DNA of 64,000 nt from Faecalibacterium prausnitzii (GTDB lineage Bacteria > Bacillota > Clostridia > Oscillospirales > Ruminococcaceae): the NCBI GenBank assembly GCA_004558805.1, contig SFDE01000001.1, forward strand, positions 132,923-196,922, given 5' to 3'. Positions 1 to 7,637 of the stretch are shown piece after piece (the stretch's first letter is position 1; each line of letters starts with the position of its first letter). A program made the translations under genes and the position numbers. The notes beneath the pieces are model-generated. The model did no database searches. It had not been told where the DNA came from and saw only the letters and a program-made list of their open reading frames with translations.

Positions 1-178
1 GCTGGCAGATACCCACGGTGAACTTTTTGCCAGCGGCAGAGCCGGAGGCGGAAGCTGCAGATGCAACCGAAGATGCCGCTGCAGAAGAAGCGGTGGAACC
101 GCCGCAGGCAGACAGGGCAGCTGCTGCACCACAAGACATAGCAGCAGTCAGAAAAGAACGACGAGTGATTTTACGCAT
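1..178 (-). CDS. TrpX-like ABC transporter substrate-binding lipoprotein (N-terminus only)
   Basis: Partial gene: the first 59 codons run off the left edge. The protein starts MRKITRRSFLTAA, followed by a hydrophobic stretch and an LSAC lipobox with the lipidated cysteine at residue 25. A long Ser/Ala linker follows, then KKFTVGICQ. That last segment resembles the first beta strand of TrpX/PF04392-type substrate-binding proteins (tryptophan/tyrosine ABC importers), which bind substrate outside the membrane and deliver it to a permease. The ATG is preceded by a GAGGAG ribosome site at 190-195. A well-spaced promoter lies about 105 bp upstream. The lipoprotein call is solid; the TrpX subfamily is inferred from few residues. 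Confidence 0.7.
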   Translation of the reverse strand, partial: MRKITRRSFLTAAMSCGAAAALSACGGSTASSAAASSVASAASASGSAAGKKFTVGICQ

Positions 179-282
179 AATGATCTATCTCCTCTATACA
201 TTCATTGGGACGGCAGACAGGACGCCGCACCGGCAAGCGCTTTTTGATCCTCTATTTGATCGCCTTCGCTTTACACTCGTGA

Positions 283-311
283 AGTATAGCACAGTTCTTT
301 CTGCAAAACAA
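283..311 (-). promoter_or_regulatory. Sigma-A promoter of the TrpX-like gene
   Basis: On the minus strand, -35 TTGTTT (306-311) and -10 TATACT (283-288) are separated by exactly 17 bp. The predicted leader to the start codon at 178 is about 100 nt. I see no recognisable riboswitch in it. Confidence 0.6.
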
Positions 312-351
312 TGGTTTATTTCCGCAAAACCGCCCTTATTATCGATTATAG

Positions 352-381
352 AAAAGATATCTATCAATTATTTTGATAGAT
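352..381 (-). terminator. A/U-rich terminator overlapping the ykgJ stop
   Basis: Nine-bp inverted repeat ATCTATCAA / TTGATAGAT (359-367 and 373-381), followed on the minus strand by ATCTTTTC. The hairpin overlaps the stop codon of the gene ending at 368. The stem is weak, so this is a tentative call. Confidence 0.35.
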
Positions 382-1093
382 TGTTTCGTTTTTGCTGATA
401 GTCCGCCAGTTTCGCAAATTCCCCTTCCAGCCAGTCGAGGTTTGCCTTCAGCTGCGAGGTAAAGGGCTTTGCGTAGTCATAGCTGTAGTACAGCCCCTGC
501 CAGAGCTTATCCTGCATCCGCCGCACCAGAACCGGTTCCAGCTCTGCCTCCAGCTGCTCTACCCGGTCCTCCAGCGCCATGCAGCTCTGTGCCCACAGCA
601 CATCGGTCTGCTCCCGGGCAGGGACCTGATAGCGGTCCAGGTAGTCCTGCACCCGTGCCTCTATGACCTGTCCGCCGCAGCCGGTGGGCTGAAGAAAATA
701 GCTTACGGTGCCGTCTTTGCTGATCTCCTGCGCCAGCGGATACAAAGCACACACCAGCGGCTCTGCATCGTGGATGGCACAGTGGTCCTGTTCCAGAAAG
801 GGGCAGTTGTTCCGGTTTTCTTTTACCGGGGCAAGCCGCAGTACCGGCAGATGGCTCACCCTGCCAATGGCGGCACGGCAGTATCCCCGTGCCACCATCC
901 GGGGCGGCAGCCGCAGCCGTGCAGCGATCCGCCACAGGTCAAAGCCGGACAGCACGATATCTTCCCTGCCCCGGCAGCAGTTGCCGCAGCCGGCGCAGGC
1001 AAAGCGGAAGGCACTTTGCCGTTCCAGCAGGGGCATGTCGTCGGTACGGGTAAAATCCACCCGTCCGCACAGGTCGATCGCCTGGTCTCGCAT
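368..1093 (-). CDS. YkgJ family cysteine cluster protein
   Basis: A 241-residue protein of the YkgJ/UPF0153 family (PF03692). It has a clustered set of cysteines thought to bind zinc or an iron-sulfur cluster: CAGCGNCC near residues 33-40, then CPFLEQDHC, then CALYP and a later CGG. The family's biochemical role is not established. An AAGGAG ribosome site precedes the ATG. The gene begins 24 bp after the lipoprotein gene at 1118-2239, so the two are probably co-transcribed. The C-terminal third is charged and helical with no recognised domain. Confidence 0.75.
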   Translation of the reverse strand: MRDQAIDLCGRVDFTRTDDMPLLERQSAFRFACAGCGNCCRGREDIVLSGFDLWRIAARLRLPPRMVARGYCRAAIGRVSHLPVLRLAPVKENRNNCPFLEQDHCAIHDAEPLVCALYPLAQEISKDGTVSYFLQPTGCGGQVIEARVQDYLDRYQVPAREQTDVLWAQSCMALEDRVEQLEAELEPVLVRRMQDKLWQGLYYSYDYAKPFTSQLKANLDWLEGEFAKLADYQQKRNNLSK

Positions 1094-1117
1094 TCTGTTT
1101 CGCTCCTTTTCTCATCA

Positions 1118-2239
1118 TCAGGAATCTTCAGACGGTTCCACGGCATATTCCCTCGTGGAGGGCATCTCCTGCCAGACTGTGCCGTCTGCCGCATAATACT
1201 TCCACTGGGTGGTGCCGTCTTTTAAGATATACTCCAGCGCAAATGCCTGCCCCTCCTGCACCGGTACCGGATAACCATTGCAGGGAAGTACATCATTGGT
1301 TTTGGGCTGTGCCGTAAAGTCTGCATACGCATCTTCTACCCGCCAAAATTTCCGGCTTACCGCTTTGTCTGCCCAGGCAGCGATATTCTCTTCTCCCAGA
1401 TAGATCGCCGTGTATGTCTTGCCTGCAATGGTAAGTGTTGTTTCTTTCGGCAGGTCCTTTGAGTTGCTCCTCAGGTCTTTGGAGACGATCCGCTCCCCAT
1501 ATTTCTGGCGGAGCTGATTTGCCATACAGGGCACCGTACCGTCCTCGTAGTTCATTCCATCCAGCGCCGTATGGACTGCGCCGTAGATCCCCATCACATC
1601 GGTCTTTTTCTTGGCATCCAACGCATCCAGTTCCCGCATGAAGTTTTCCGCCATACAGTTTTCCCGGTAGACATCTGCTTCTGCTTCCTTTCCTGCATAG
1701 CTATAACTGTAATACTGCTTTGCCTGCTGGATGCTTTCCAGCACCTGCGCATACTCCGGCGAATCCTTTTTGCCTTCCGCTGCCAGACAGGTCAGATACT
1801 GATACCCCAGTGATCGATACTGATGCTCGATATCCGTTCCATGAAAAATCGTTTCCGGGCAGTTCTGTTTGATTTTCTCGTAAAATGCCTGATAGGACTC
1901 ACTGCCGCCATAGGTTCCCTGCAGCGCTTTAAAGTGTTCGTTTAGGAGCGCATCATCCTCCGCCTGCATCCATCGATTTAAAAGCTGTGCGCTTGCGTAA
2001 CCATCTTCCAAAAACAGGTCTCGTGCCCCTGCGGCATAGAGTTCTTCCCACTGCTCCAGCTCCTGTGCGATCATTTCCTCATTTGCGTGTTCTTCTCCGT
2101 ACAGATATACCGTTCCGGCGGTTTCCGGTTCGGTCTGAGAAGATACTGCTGCCTCCTCGGTCGTTGGTGTGCAGGCAGTCAGGCACATCCCCAACAGCAG
2201 AGCCATCCCTGCCGCCGCAAGCCAAAAATTCTGTTTCAT
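1118..2239 (-). CDS. Lipoprotein of unknown function with ChaN/EreA-like motif
   Basis: A 373-residue lipoprotein. An N-terminal signal ends in LTAC (lipid cysteine at residue 23), followed by a Thr/Glu/Ser linker. Residues 43-60 read VYLYGEEHANEEMIAQEL and a later segment reads MGIYGAVHTALDG. A beta strand ending in GExH, with a second strand ending in a GxxH motif, recalls the ChaN / erythromycin-esterase / TraB fold (haem-binding or hydrolase-like). That relation is my inference from short motifs only. The C-terminal 100 residues look like a separate beta-rich domain. GGAGGACGTAGA precedes the ATG. It lies upstream of ykgJ in the same direction. No function is assigned. Confidence 0.7.
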   Translation of the reverse strand: MKQNFWLAAAGMALLLGMCLTACTPTTEEAAVSSQTEPETAGTVYLYGEEHANEEMIAQELEQWEELYAAGARDLFLEDGYASAQLLNRWMQAEDDALLNEHFKALQGTYGGSESYQAFYEKIKQNCPETIFHGTDIEHQYRSLGYQYLTCLAAEGKKDSPEYAQVLESIQQAKQYYSYSYAGKEAEADVYRENCMAENFMRELDALDAKKKTDVMGIYGAVHTALDGMNYEDGTVPCMANQLRQKYGERIVSKDLRSNSKDLPKETTLTIAGKTYTAIYLGEENIAAWADKAVSRKFWRVEDAYADFTAQPKTNDVLPCNGYPVPVQEGQAFALEYILKDGTTQWKYYAADGTVWQEMPSTREYAVEPSEDS

Positions 2240-2285
2240 TCTACGTCCTCCTCGGCTGATTTTCCCCAGTATAACACAGTTTTCT

Positions 2286-2328
2286 CAAAAACAGAGCCAC
2301 CTGCACCGCATTATGGCACAGATGGCTC
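2286..2328 (-). terminator. Intrinsic terminator of glyA
   Basis: The minus strand forms a stem of about 14 bp (GAGCCATCTGTGCC with GGTGCAGGTGGCTC, some G-U pairs) around a 7-nt loop, followed by TGTTTTTG. It lies 26 bp downstream of the glyA stop. Confidence 0.7.
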
Positions 2329-2353
2329 CGCAGGTTGGTTTCAGGAGTTCCGC

Positions 2354-3607
2354 TTACTGATACAGCGGGAAGTCGTGGGTCAGCTTGAGCACCCGGGCAG
2401 CGATGTCGTCACGCTTTTCATCGTAGTTCCAGATGCAGTCCGCAATGCAGTCTGCGATCACCTTCATTTCCGCTTTGCCCATGCCCCGGGTGGTGACAGC
2501 AGGGGTGCCCAGACGGACGCCAGAGGTGACAAAGGGGCTGCGGGTCTCGCCGGGGACAGTGTTCTTGTTGGCGGTGATGTGGACGCTGTCCAGACGTGCT
2601 TCCAGTTCCTTGCCGGTGCACTCCTCATCCCGCAGGTCCACCAGCATCAGGTGGTTGTCGGTGCCGCCGGAGACCAGCTTGACCCCCCGGTCCTGCAGCG
2701 CCGCTGCCAGTGCCTGCGCATTTTCCACGATCTTACGGGCGTATTCCTTGAACTCCGGCTTCAGAGCCTCTCCAAAGCAGACTGCCTTGGCAGCAATGAC
2801 GTGCTCCAGAGGTCCGCCCTGGGTGCCGGGGAACACCGCAGAGTTGATGCGCTTGGCAAGGATGGGGTTGTTGGTGAGGATCAGACCGCCCCGGGGTCCC
2901 CGCAGGGTCTTGTGGGTGGTGGTGGTCACCACATCGGCGTAGGGCACCGGGCTCTGGTGCTGACCGCCTGCCACCAGACCGGCAATGTGCGCCATGTCCA
3001 CCATCAGGTAGGCGCCGTAGCCGTGGGCGATCTGGGCGATCTTTTCAAAATCAATGGCACGGGGATAGGCAGAGGCACCTGCCACGATCATTCTGGGGCG
3101 CACCTTTTTGACCTGCTTTTCCAGCTCCGCATAGTCGATGACGCCATCATCGTTGACGCCGTAGGAGACAAAGTGGTAGTTCTTGCCGGACATATTCACC
3201 GGAGAGCCGTGGGTCAGATGACCGCCCTGAGACAGGTCCATGCCCATGACCGTGTCCCCCAGCTCCAGCAGCGCAAAATAGACCGCAAGGTTTGCCTGTG
3301 CACCGGAGTGAGGCTGGACGTTGGCATACTTTGCCCCAAACAGCTTGCAGGCACGCTCAATGGCGATGTTCTCCACCTCGTCCACACAGACGCAGCCGCC
3401 GTAGTAACGCTTACCGGGCAGACCCTCGGCGTACTTATTGGTGAGGACGCTGCCCATTGCCGCCATGACCGCCGGGGAAACGATATTCTCGCTGGCGATG
3501 AGTTCGATATTCTGGCGCTGACGGGTCAGCTCCCGGTCCATTGCCGCTGCAAGCTCCGGGTCTGCCGTGTTTACCAGACCGATGGTGTCCATCATTTCTT
3601 TGTACAT
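2354..3607 (-). CDS. glyA: Serine hydroxymethyltransferase
   Basis: Converts serine and tetrahydrofolate to glycine and 5,10-methylene-THF (PLP enzyme, cytoplasmic), the main entry of one-carbon units. The 417-residue product has the family length. It shows IELIASEN near the N-terminus, the NVQPHSGAQAN segment, MVDMAHIAGL, and the PLP lysine in TTTTHKTLRGPRGG. The chosen start is MYKEMMDTIG at 3607, preceded by GAGAGG. A longer in-frame opening upstream to 3847 is rejected because it has no family homology and crosses the divergent promoter region. The gene is divergent from the folate genes starting at 3840 that act on its product, and ends at a clear terminator. Confidence 0.97.
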   Translation of the reverse strand: MYKEMMDTIGLVNTADPELAAAMDRELTRQRQNIELIASENIVSPAVMAAMGSVLTNKYAEGLPGKRYYGGCVCVDEVENIAIERACKLFGAKYANVQPHSGAQANLAVYFALLELGDTVMGMDLSQGGHLTHGSPVNMSGKNYHFVSYGVNDDGVIDYAELEKQVKKVRPRMIVAGASAYPRAIDFEKIAQIAHGYGAYLMVDMAHIAGLVAGGQHQSPVPYADVVTTTTHKTLRGPRGGLILTNNPILAKRINSAVFPGTQGGPLEHVIAAKAVCFGEALKPEFKEYARKIVENAQALAAALQDRGVKLVSGGTDNHLMLVDLRDEECTGKELEARLDSVHITANKNTVPGETRSPFVTSGVRLGTPAVTTRGMGKAEMKVIADCIADCIWNYDEKRDDIAARVLKLTHDFPLYQ

Positions 3608-3734
3608 AGTAGTTACCCTCTCTTTTTTGATACATCGCAAAAAACGCCTGCTCTGCCGGGACAGAGACCGCATTTCTTTTTTACTATCATAGCAGAAAGC
3701 TGTAAAACCTTCAACTTCTATTTTGCCAAAAGGC

Positions 3735-3763
3735 TTGCTTTTTTTTAGTGAAGTGTTTATTAT
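3735..3763 (+). promoter_or_regulatory. Promoter of the 5-FCL / fchA / folD operon
   Basis: -35 TTGCTT (3735-3740) and -10 TATTAT (3758-3763) with a 17-bp spacer on the plus strand. The same A/T-rich stretch contains TATAAT on the minus strand (3759-3764), which could serve glyA, so the divergent promoters may overlap. Confidence 0.5.
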
Positions 3764-3839
3764 ACTTGTATAAAAATGCACCGCCGTTTTTGTGTATTTT
3801 TCAGGTCCCTGTTCCGGAAGATGAAGCGAGGTGTTTTGT

Positions 3840-4412
3840 GTGACCACAGTCGAGGCGAAACAGCAGCAGCGTAAAAGCGGGATAGCCGCCCGCCGTGCCC
3901 TGCCGGAAGATGTCCGGGCAGCGGCAAACCGGGCACTGTGCCGCCGTCTGCTGGAGCTGGAGCCCTACCGCCGGGCAGATACCATCCTGCTTTATGCGGC
4001 GTTTGGCGGCGAGGCAGACCTTGCTGCCCTTGCAGATGCAGCGGTGCAGGAGGGCAAAACGGTCGCCTACCCGGTATGCGGCGAGGGGCTTTCCCTTACT
4101 GCCGCCGTACCGGCAGCGGATGGCTGGGAGACCGGACGCTACGGTATCCGCACCCCGGTGCTGCAGCGGTCGGTGCTGCTGGCGCCGGAACAACTGGACC
4201 TTGTGCTGGTGCCCTGCACCGCTTTTGACGCCCGGTGCTGCCGGGTGGGCATGGGCAAGGGATATTATGACCGCTACCTGCCCCGCTGCAAAAAAGCGGT
4301 GCAGATCGGCGTTGCCTTTGAGGTGCAGCGGGTGGAGCAGGTGGTCACAGACCTGCATGACAAGCGACTGGACGTATTTGTAACAGAGAGAGAGGTTTAC
4401 CAATGGAAATGA
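3840..4412 (+). CDS. 5-formyltetrahydrofolate cyclo-ligase
   Basis: ATP-dependent enzyme converting 5-formyl-THF to 5,10-methenyl-THF, salvaging an inhibitory folate by-product of serine hydroxymethyltransferase. The product of about 190 residues carries family landmarks: an N-terminal R/K-rich helix, ILLYAAFGGE, the VPCTAFD segment and GMGKGYYDRYL (ATP/Mg binding) near residues 137-147. The start is a GTG. I prefer 3840 because GAGG lies 8 nt upstream; an in-frame GTG at 3831 with a GGAAG site is the alternative. The gene overlaps fchA by 10 bp, so the two are translationally coupled. Confidence 0.93.
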   Translation: MTTVEAKQQQRKSGIAARRALPEDVRAAANRALCRRLLELEPYRRADTILLYAAFGGEADLAALADAAVQEGKTVAYPVCGEGLSLTAAVPAADGWETGRYGIRTPVLQRSVLLAPEQLDLVLVPCTAFDARCCRVGMGKGYYDRYLPRCKKAVQIGVAFEVQRVEQVVTDLHDKRLDVFVTEREVYQWK

Positions 4413-5038
4413 TGGACCTGAGCTGCAGGCAGTTTCTCAGCGACCTTGCCGGCAAAGCGCCTGCTCCGGGGGGCGGAGGCGCTGCTGCCCTGGTGGGGGC
4501 TGCAGGTGTTGCCCTGGGCAACATGGTGGGCAGCCTGACCACAGGCAAAAAGAAATACGCAGCAGTGGAGGCAGAGATCCAGTCCCTGAACGCCCGTGCC
4601 GAGACCCTGCGCCGGGAGCTGGAAGAGCTGGTGCAGGCAGACGCTGAGGGCTTTGCTCCCCTTGCTGCTGCCTACGGCATGCCCAAGGACACCCCGGAGC
4701 AGCAGGCGCACAAGGCTGCTGTACTGGAAACCGCTCTGAACACCGCCTGTGCCGTGCCGCTGCAGATCATGGGCTGCTGCGCAGAGGGAATCCTTCTGGC
4801 AGAGGAATACGCCGCCAAGGGCAGCGTGCTTGCTCTTTCGGACGCAGGCTGCGCCGCTGTGCTCTGCAAGGCGGCACTGCAGGCGGCGAGCCTGAATGTT
4901 TTTGTCAACACAAAGCTGATGACGGACCGCAGCCGTGCGGAACAGCTGAATCAGCAGGCACAGGGGCTGCTGGAACGATATCTGCCCTGCGCCGACGCAG
5001 TATTTACCCGGGTAGACCGCAGACTGAGGGAGGACTGA
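4403..5038 (+). CDS. fchA: Methenyl-THF cyclohydrolase, cyclodeaminase family
   Basis: A 211-residue protein of the cyclodeaminase/cyclohydrolase family (FTCD_C, PF04961). The model member, clostridial FchA, interconverts 5,10-methenyl-THF and 10-formyl-THF. Seen here: APAPGGGGAAALVGAAGVAL at residues 19-38, the glycine-rich folate-binding turn, then long amphipathic helices typical of the all-helical fold. It lies between 5-FCL (10-bp overlap) and folD (3-bp gap), so all three enzymes on the methylene/methenyl/formyl-THF ladder are co-expressed. With the atypical FolD next door, this is the likely cyclohydrolase of the cell. Formimino-THF cyclodeaminase activity cannot be excluded from sequence. 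Confidence 0.85.
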   Translation: MEMMDLSCRQFLSDLAGKAPAPGGGGAAALVGAAGVALGNMVGSLTTGKKKYAAVEAEIQSLNARAETLRRELEELVQADAEGFAPLAAAYGMPKDTPEQQAHKAAVLETALNTACAVPLQIMGCCAEGILLAEEYAAKGSVLALSDAGCAAVLCKAALQAASLNVFVNTKLMTDRSRAEQLNQQAQGLLERYLPCADAVFTRVDRRLRED

Positions 5039-5041
5039 TCA

Positions 5042-5899
5042 ATGGCAACGATCTTGAAAGGCGCACCGGTGGTCGCCGCTATGAACGAACACAACGCTGC
5101 CCTGTGTGAGCAGCTGAAAGCAAAGGGCGTCCTGCCCACCCTCGCTGTCGTGCGGGTAGGTGAACGGGAGGATGACCTCTCCTACGAGCGGGGGGTCATG
5201 ACCCGCTGCGGCAAAGTTGGCGTGAAGGTAAAGCAGTATCTGCTGCCCGCCGATGCACAGCAGGAGCAGCTGCTGGAAGTGATCCGGCAGATCAACAAGG
5301 ACGACAGCATCCACGGCTGCCTGCTGTTCCGTCCCCTGCCCAAGCAGTTTGACGATACTACTGTCCGTGCCGCCCTTGCGCCGGAAAAGGACATTGACGG
5401 CATCACCGACGCCTCCCTTGCAGGCGTATTTACCAATACGGAGCTGGGCTATCCGCCCTGCACGGCGCAGGCGTGTCTGGAGATCCTGAAATACTACGGC
5501 GTACCCCTGTCCGGCAAGCGTGCCGTGGTGGTGGGCCGCAGCCTTGTGGTGGGCAAGCCCGCCGCCATGATGCTGGACCGGGAAAATGCCACCGTTACCC
5601 TGTGCAACTCCCGCACCCGGGACCTGCCTGCCGTGTGCAAAGAGGCAGACGTGGTGGTGGTCGCCATGGGCAGGATGGGAGCCGTAGGTGCAGACTGCCT
5701 GCGTGCCGGGCAGACGGTGGTGGATGTGGGCATCCATGTCAACGAGGAGGGCAGGCTGTGCGGTGACGTACAGTTTGCCGCTGCAGAACCGGTGGTGGAT
5801 GCCATCACCCCGGTGCCCGGCGGGGTAGGTACCGTCACCACCTCGGTTCTTGTGGGACATGTGGTGGCTGCCGCTGCCAAAAAAGCAGAGCTTCTCTGA
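5042..5899 (+). CDS. folD: FolD-family methylene-THF dehydrogenase, atypical active site
   Basis: A 285-residue FolD-family protein (NAD(P)-dependent methylene-THF dehydrogenase / methenyl-THF cyclohydrolase). The Rossmann half is intact: VVVGRSLVVGKP near 153-164, and PVPGGVGTVTT near the C-terminus; KDIDG with the folate-site aspartate is at 116-120. In the catalytic YxxxK segment the tyrosine is Tyr48, but the position of the essential lysine is Val52 (SYERGVMTRC). The usual glutamine of LVQLPLP is replaced (LLFRPLP, Phe96). Known mutational work on the human enzyme links that lysine to the cyclohydrolase half-reaction. I infer a dehydrogenase-dominant enzyme, with FchA supplying hydrolysis. 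Last gene of the operon, before a terminator. Confidence 0.9.
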   Translation: MATILKGAPVVAAMNEHNAALCEQLKAKGVLPTLAVVRVGEREDDLSYERGVMTRCGKVGVKVKQYLLPADAQQEQLLEVIRQINKDDSIHGCLLFRPLPKQFDDTTVRAALAPEKDIDGITDASLAGVFTNTELGYPPCTAQACLEILKYYGVPLSGKRAVVVGRSLVVGKPAAMMLDRENATVTLCNSRTRDLPAVCKEADVVVVAMGRMGAVGADCLRAGQTVVDVGIHVNEEGRLCGDVQFAAAEPVVDAITPVPGGVGTVTTSVLVGHVVAAAAKKAELL

Positions 5900-5917
5900 G
5901 CCGTGGACATAACAAAA

Positions 5918-5948
5918 GCCTGACGGAGCAGAACCCACTCCGTCAGGC
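5918..5948. terminator. Strong hairpin, probably minus-strand terminator
   Basis: An 11-bp perfect stem GCCTGACGGAG / CTCCGTCAGGC with a 9-nt loop. The minus strand continues TTTTGTT, so it suits termination of leftward transcription from the sipL-like gene. On the plus strand there is no U-run. Confidence 0.55.
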
Positions 5949-5967
5949 AGAAACCGCAAAGAAATTG

Positions 5968-6000
5968 AAACGCCGTTTCCATGGGGAGACGGCGTTTTTT
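5968..6000 (+). terminator. Intrinsic terminator of the folate operon
   Basis: Stem AAACGCCGT / ACGGCGTTT followed by TTTTTT on the plus strand, about 70 bp past folD and just before the 3' end of the convergent sipL-like gene. Confidence 0.7.
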
Positions 6001-6004
6001 GCGC

Positions 6005-7525
6005 TCAGGTGCCCGGCACCAGAAAATGCCGGGGCTGAGGCAGCACCTCGGTACCTTCCTCCAGTCCGTTTGCCGCCACCATCTGCGCCGGGGATACATG
6101 GAACCGCCGGGCAATGGAAAACACTTCTTCTCCTGCCTGTGCGTAGTAGATCCGCAGAGAGATCTCCGGGTCTGCGGGCACCAGCTCCCCGCCCAGTTCT
6201 ATGGTGTCGATGCCCTGCGCTGCGGTCTGCCGGTAGACCGCTCCCTCGGCACGCACCGTAATGGCGACCTCCAGTTTTCCGTTGGAACAGCTGCATCGGA
6301 CGTCCAGAGTGCTCAGCCAGCACTCCGGATAGAGCTGCTGCTCCGGCGGCACAGAAGGCTCCAGCGGCATACAGACTTCCAGCGTTTTTTCGTAATTTTC
6401 CAGCTCCCCAAGGCTGTTCTCCACAAAGGCGGTGGCAACGGCATGTGCCGTGAGAGCACAGCCTTCTCCCTGTGCCGTCACCTGCACCGGACCGTAGGAC
6501 ACAAAGCACGCCCGCAGCTGTGCCCCCGCATCCGGCAGCGCCCCGGAACCGGTGACGGTGACCGTATCATCCAGCATACATACCAGCTGCTGAGTCGCCA
6601 GTTCCCGGGAAGAAAGGGTGGTCTCATACTTTGTGGAGAAAGCATCGGAGACATATTGTAATTGATATTCCCGCCAGCTCCGCAAGTGAAGCATCACGCT
6701 TGCCGTCAGGGATGCCGGGGCGTCCTGTCCCCCCTGTTCCAGCGTAAAACCGATGGGCTCCAGCACCACCAGACACCGGCAGTCCTCGGTAACGCCGGGG
6801 AGGTCCAGAACCTGATTGATCCCTAAAACCGTTGTCCGGCACTGCAGGGTGGTGTCTCCTTCTGCACGCCATGCACAGCTGACCTGAAGCTCCCCCTTGA
6901 CTACCCCTTTGCCGGACAGGAGCTTTACCTCCCGGACCTGCGCCGTACCGGTGATGTCCAGCACCGCCGCCGGTTCCTGCGGAAAAGACAGTTCTCCCTG
7001 AACAGTCACCAGTTTGTCCAGTACTGCGGTACTGCGGAGCCCCTTCAGCGTCCGCAGCTGCTGCTGGATACCGCCCTCTGCCAACGCCGTAATGACTTCG
7101 GTGTTGTTCTGGGCATACACCGACACCACCAGTCCCACGGCACCCCGCACCTCGATCCGTCGGGGGGTAAGGGCACGGCTGTTCAGGTACTCGGTCTGCC
7201 CCTCCACCACCGCCGTCCATGCGGTAAAATCAAACTCCGGCAGCTCCAGCTGTCGGCTGAAGGGCAGCTTCTGCTCGGTCTGGCAAAGACCTGCCCCCTC
7301 CTCTCCCTGATAAAAGATGGTACAGCGCAGGTACCCCTCCAGTGTCAGCCTGCCGGGCTGCAGCTGTTTTTGCAGCACTACGGTCTTTGCAAAGCATTTT
7401 ACAAGTTTGAACACCGGCGGCAGATAATCCGAGATCAGCACCTCGGTTTCCAGCGGGAGTTCCGCCTTGACGGTACAGCCCGTACCGGCATATGGCATGG
7501 TATCCCGGAAGATCTTCAGCTCCAT
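6005..7525 (-). CDS. sipL: SipL-like spore-coat morphogenesis protein (DUF3794 + LysM)
   Basis: A 506-residue protein built of DUF3794-type repeats, ending in a LysM module at about 458-506 (YYAQAGEEVFSIARRF ... ANGLEEGTEVLP ... FLVPGT). In Clostridioides difficile, SipL has this architecture. It binds SpoIVA through its LysM domain and tethers the coat to the forespore surface. The first repeat covers about residues 28-110 (DYLPPVFKLVKCFAKTVV). No signal peptide or membrane segment is present, as expected for a mother-cell protein. AAGGAG lies 8 nt before the ATG. A sigma-E-like promoter lies 36 bp upstream, and spoVM is the adjacent gene. The frame is intact. DUF3794/LysM proteins of unknown role also occur in clostridia, so SipL is a likely rather than certain assignment. 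Confidence 0.75.
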   Translation of the reverse strand: MELKIFRDTMPYAGTGCTVKAELPLETEVLISDYLPPVFKLVKCFAKTVVLQKQLQPGRLTLEGYLRCTIFYQGEEGAGLCQTEQKLPFSRQLELPEFDFTAWTAVVEGQTEYLNSRALTPRRIEVRGAVGLVVSVYAQNNTEVITALAEGGIQQQLRTLKGLRSTAVLDKLVTVQGELSFPQEPAAVLDITGTAQVREVKLLSGKGVVKGELQVSCAWRAEGDTTLQCRTTVLGINQVLDLPGVTEDCRCLVVLEPIGFTLEQGGQDAPASLTASVMLHLRSWREYQLQYVSDAFSTKYETTLSSRELATQQLVCMLDDTVTVTGSGALPDAGAQLRACFVSYGPVQVTAQGEGCALTAHAVATAFVENSLGELENYEKTLEVCMPLEPSVPPEQQLYPECWLSTLDVRCSCSNGKLEVAITVRAEGAVYRQTAAQGIDTIELGGELVPADPEISLRIYYAQAGEEVFSIARRFHVSPAQMVAANGLEEGTEVLPQPRHFLVPGT

Positions 7526-7560
7526 GCAGTGCGCTCCTTCCCCGTTCCGTTTTCTATCTC

Positions 7561-7589
7561 AAGGTATGTGCCCGGCGGGAAAAATATGC
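7561..7589 (-). promoter_or_regulatory. Sigma-E-like sporulation promoter before sipL
   Basis: On the minus strand: GCATATT (7583-7589), a 14-nt spacer, then CATACCTT (7561-7568). The B. subtilis sigma-E consensus is KMATATT, 13-15 nt, CATACAHT. The -35 matches 7 of 7 and the -10 matches 7 of 8. No good sigma-A pair was found here. The match is read by eye. Confidence 0.55.
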
Positions 7590-7591
7590 GC

Positions 7592-7628
7592 AAAAAAACT
7601 CCTGCAGAGCATCTGTCCTGCAGGAGTT
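7592..7628 (-). terminator. Terminator after spoVM, ending the long yicC-spoVM operon
   Basis: Stem AACTCCTGCAG / CTGCAGGAGTT with a 10-nt loop, followed on the minus strand by TTTTT. It begins 10 bp after the spoVM stop and separates it from the sipL promoter. Confidence 0.8.
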
Positions 7629-7637
7629 TTGCAAGCG

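Noticed and set aside
3608..3847. N-terminal extension of glyA by 80 codons
   Set aside because: The extension shows no SHMT homology, covers the divergent promoter region, and a good ribosome site supports the start at 3607.
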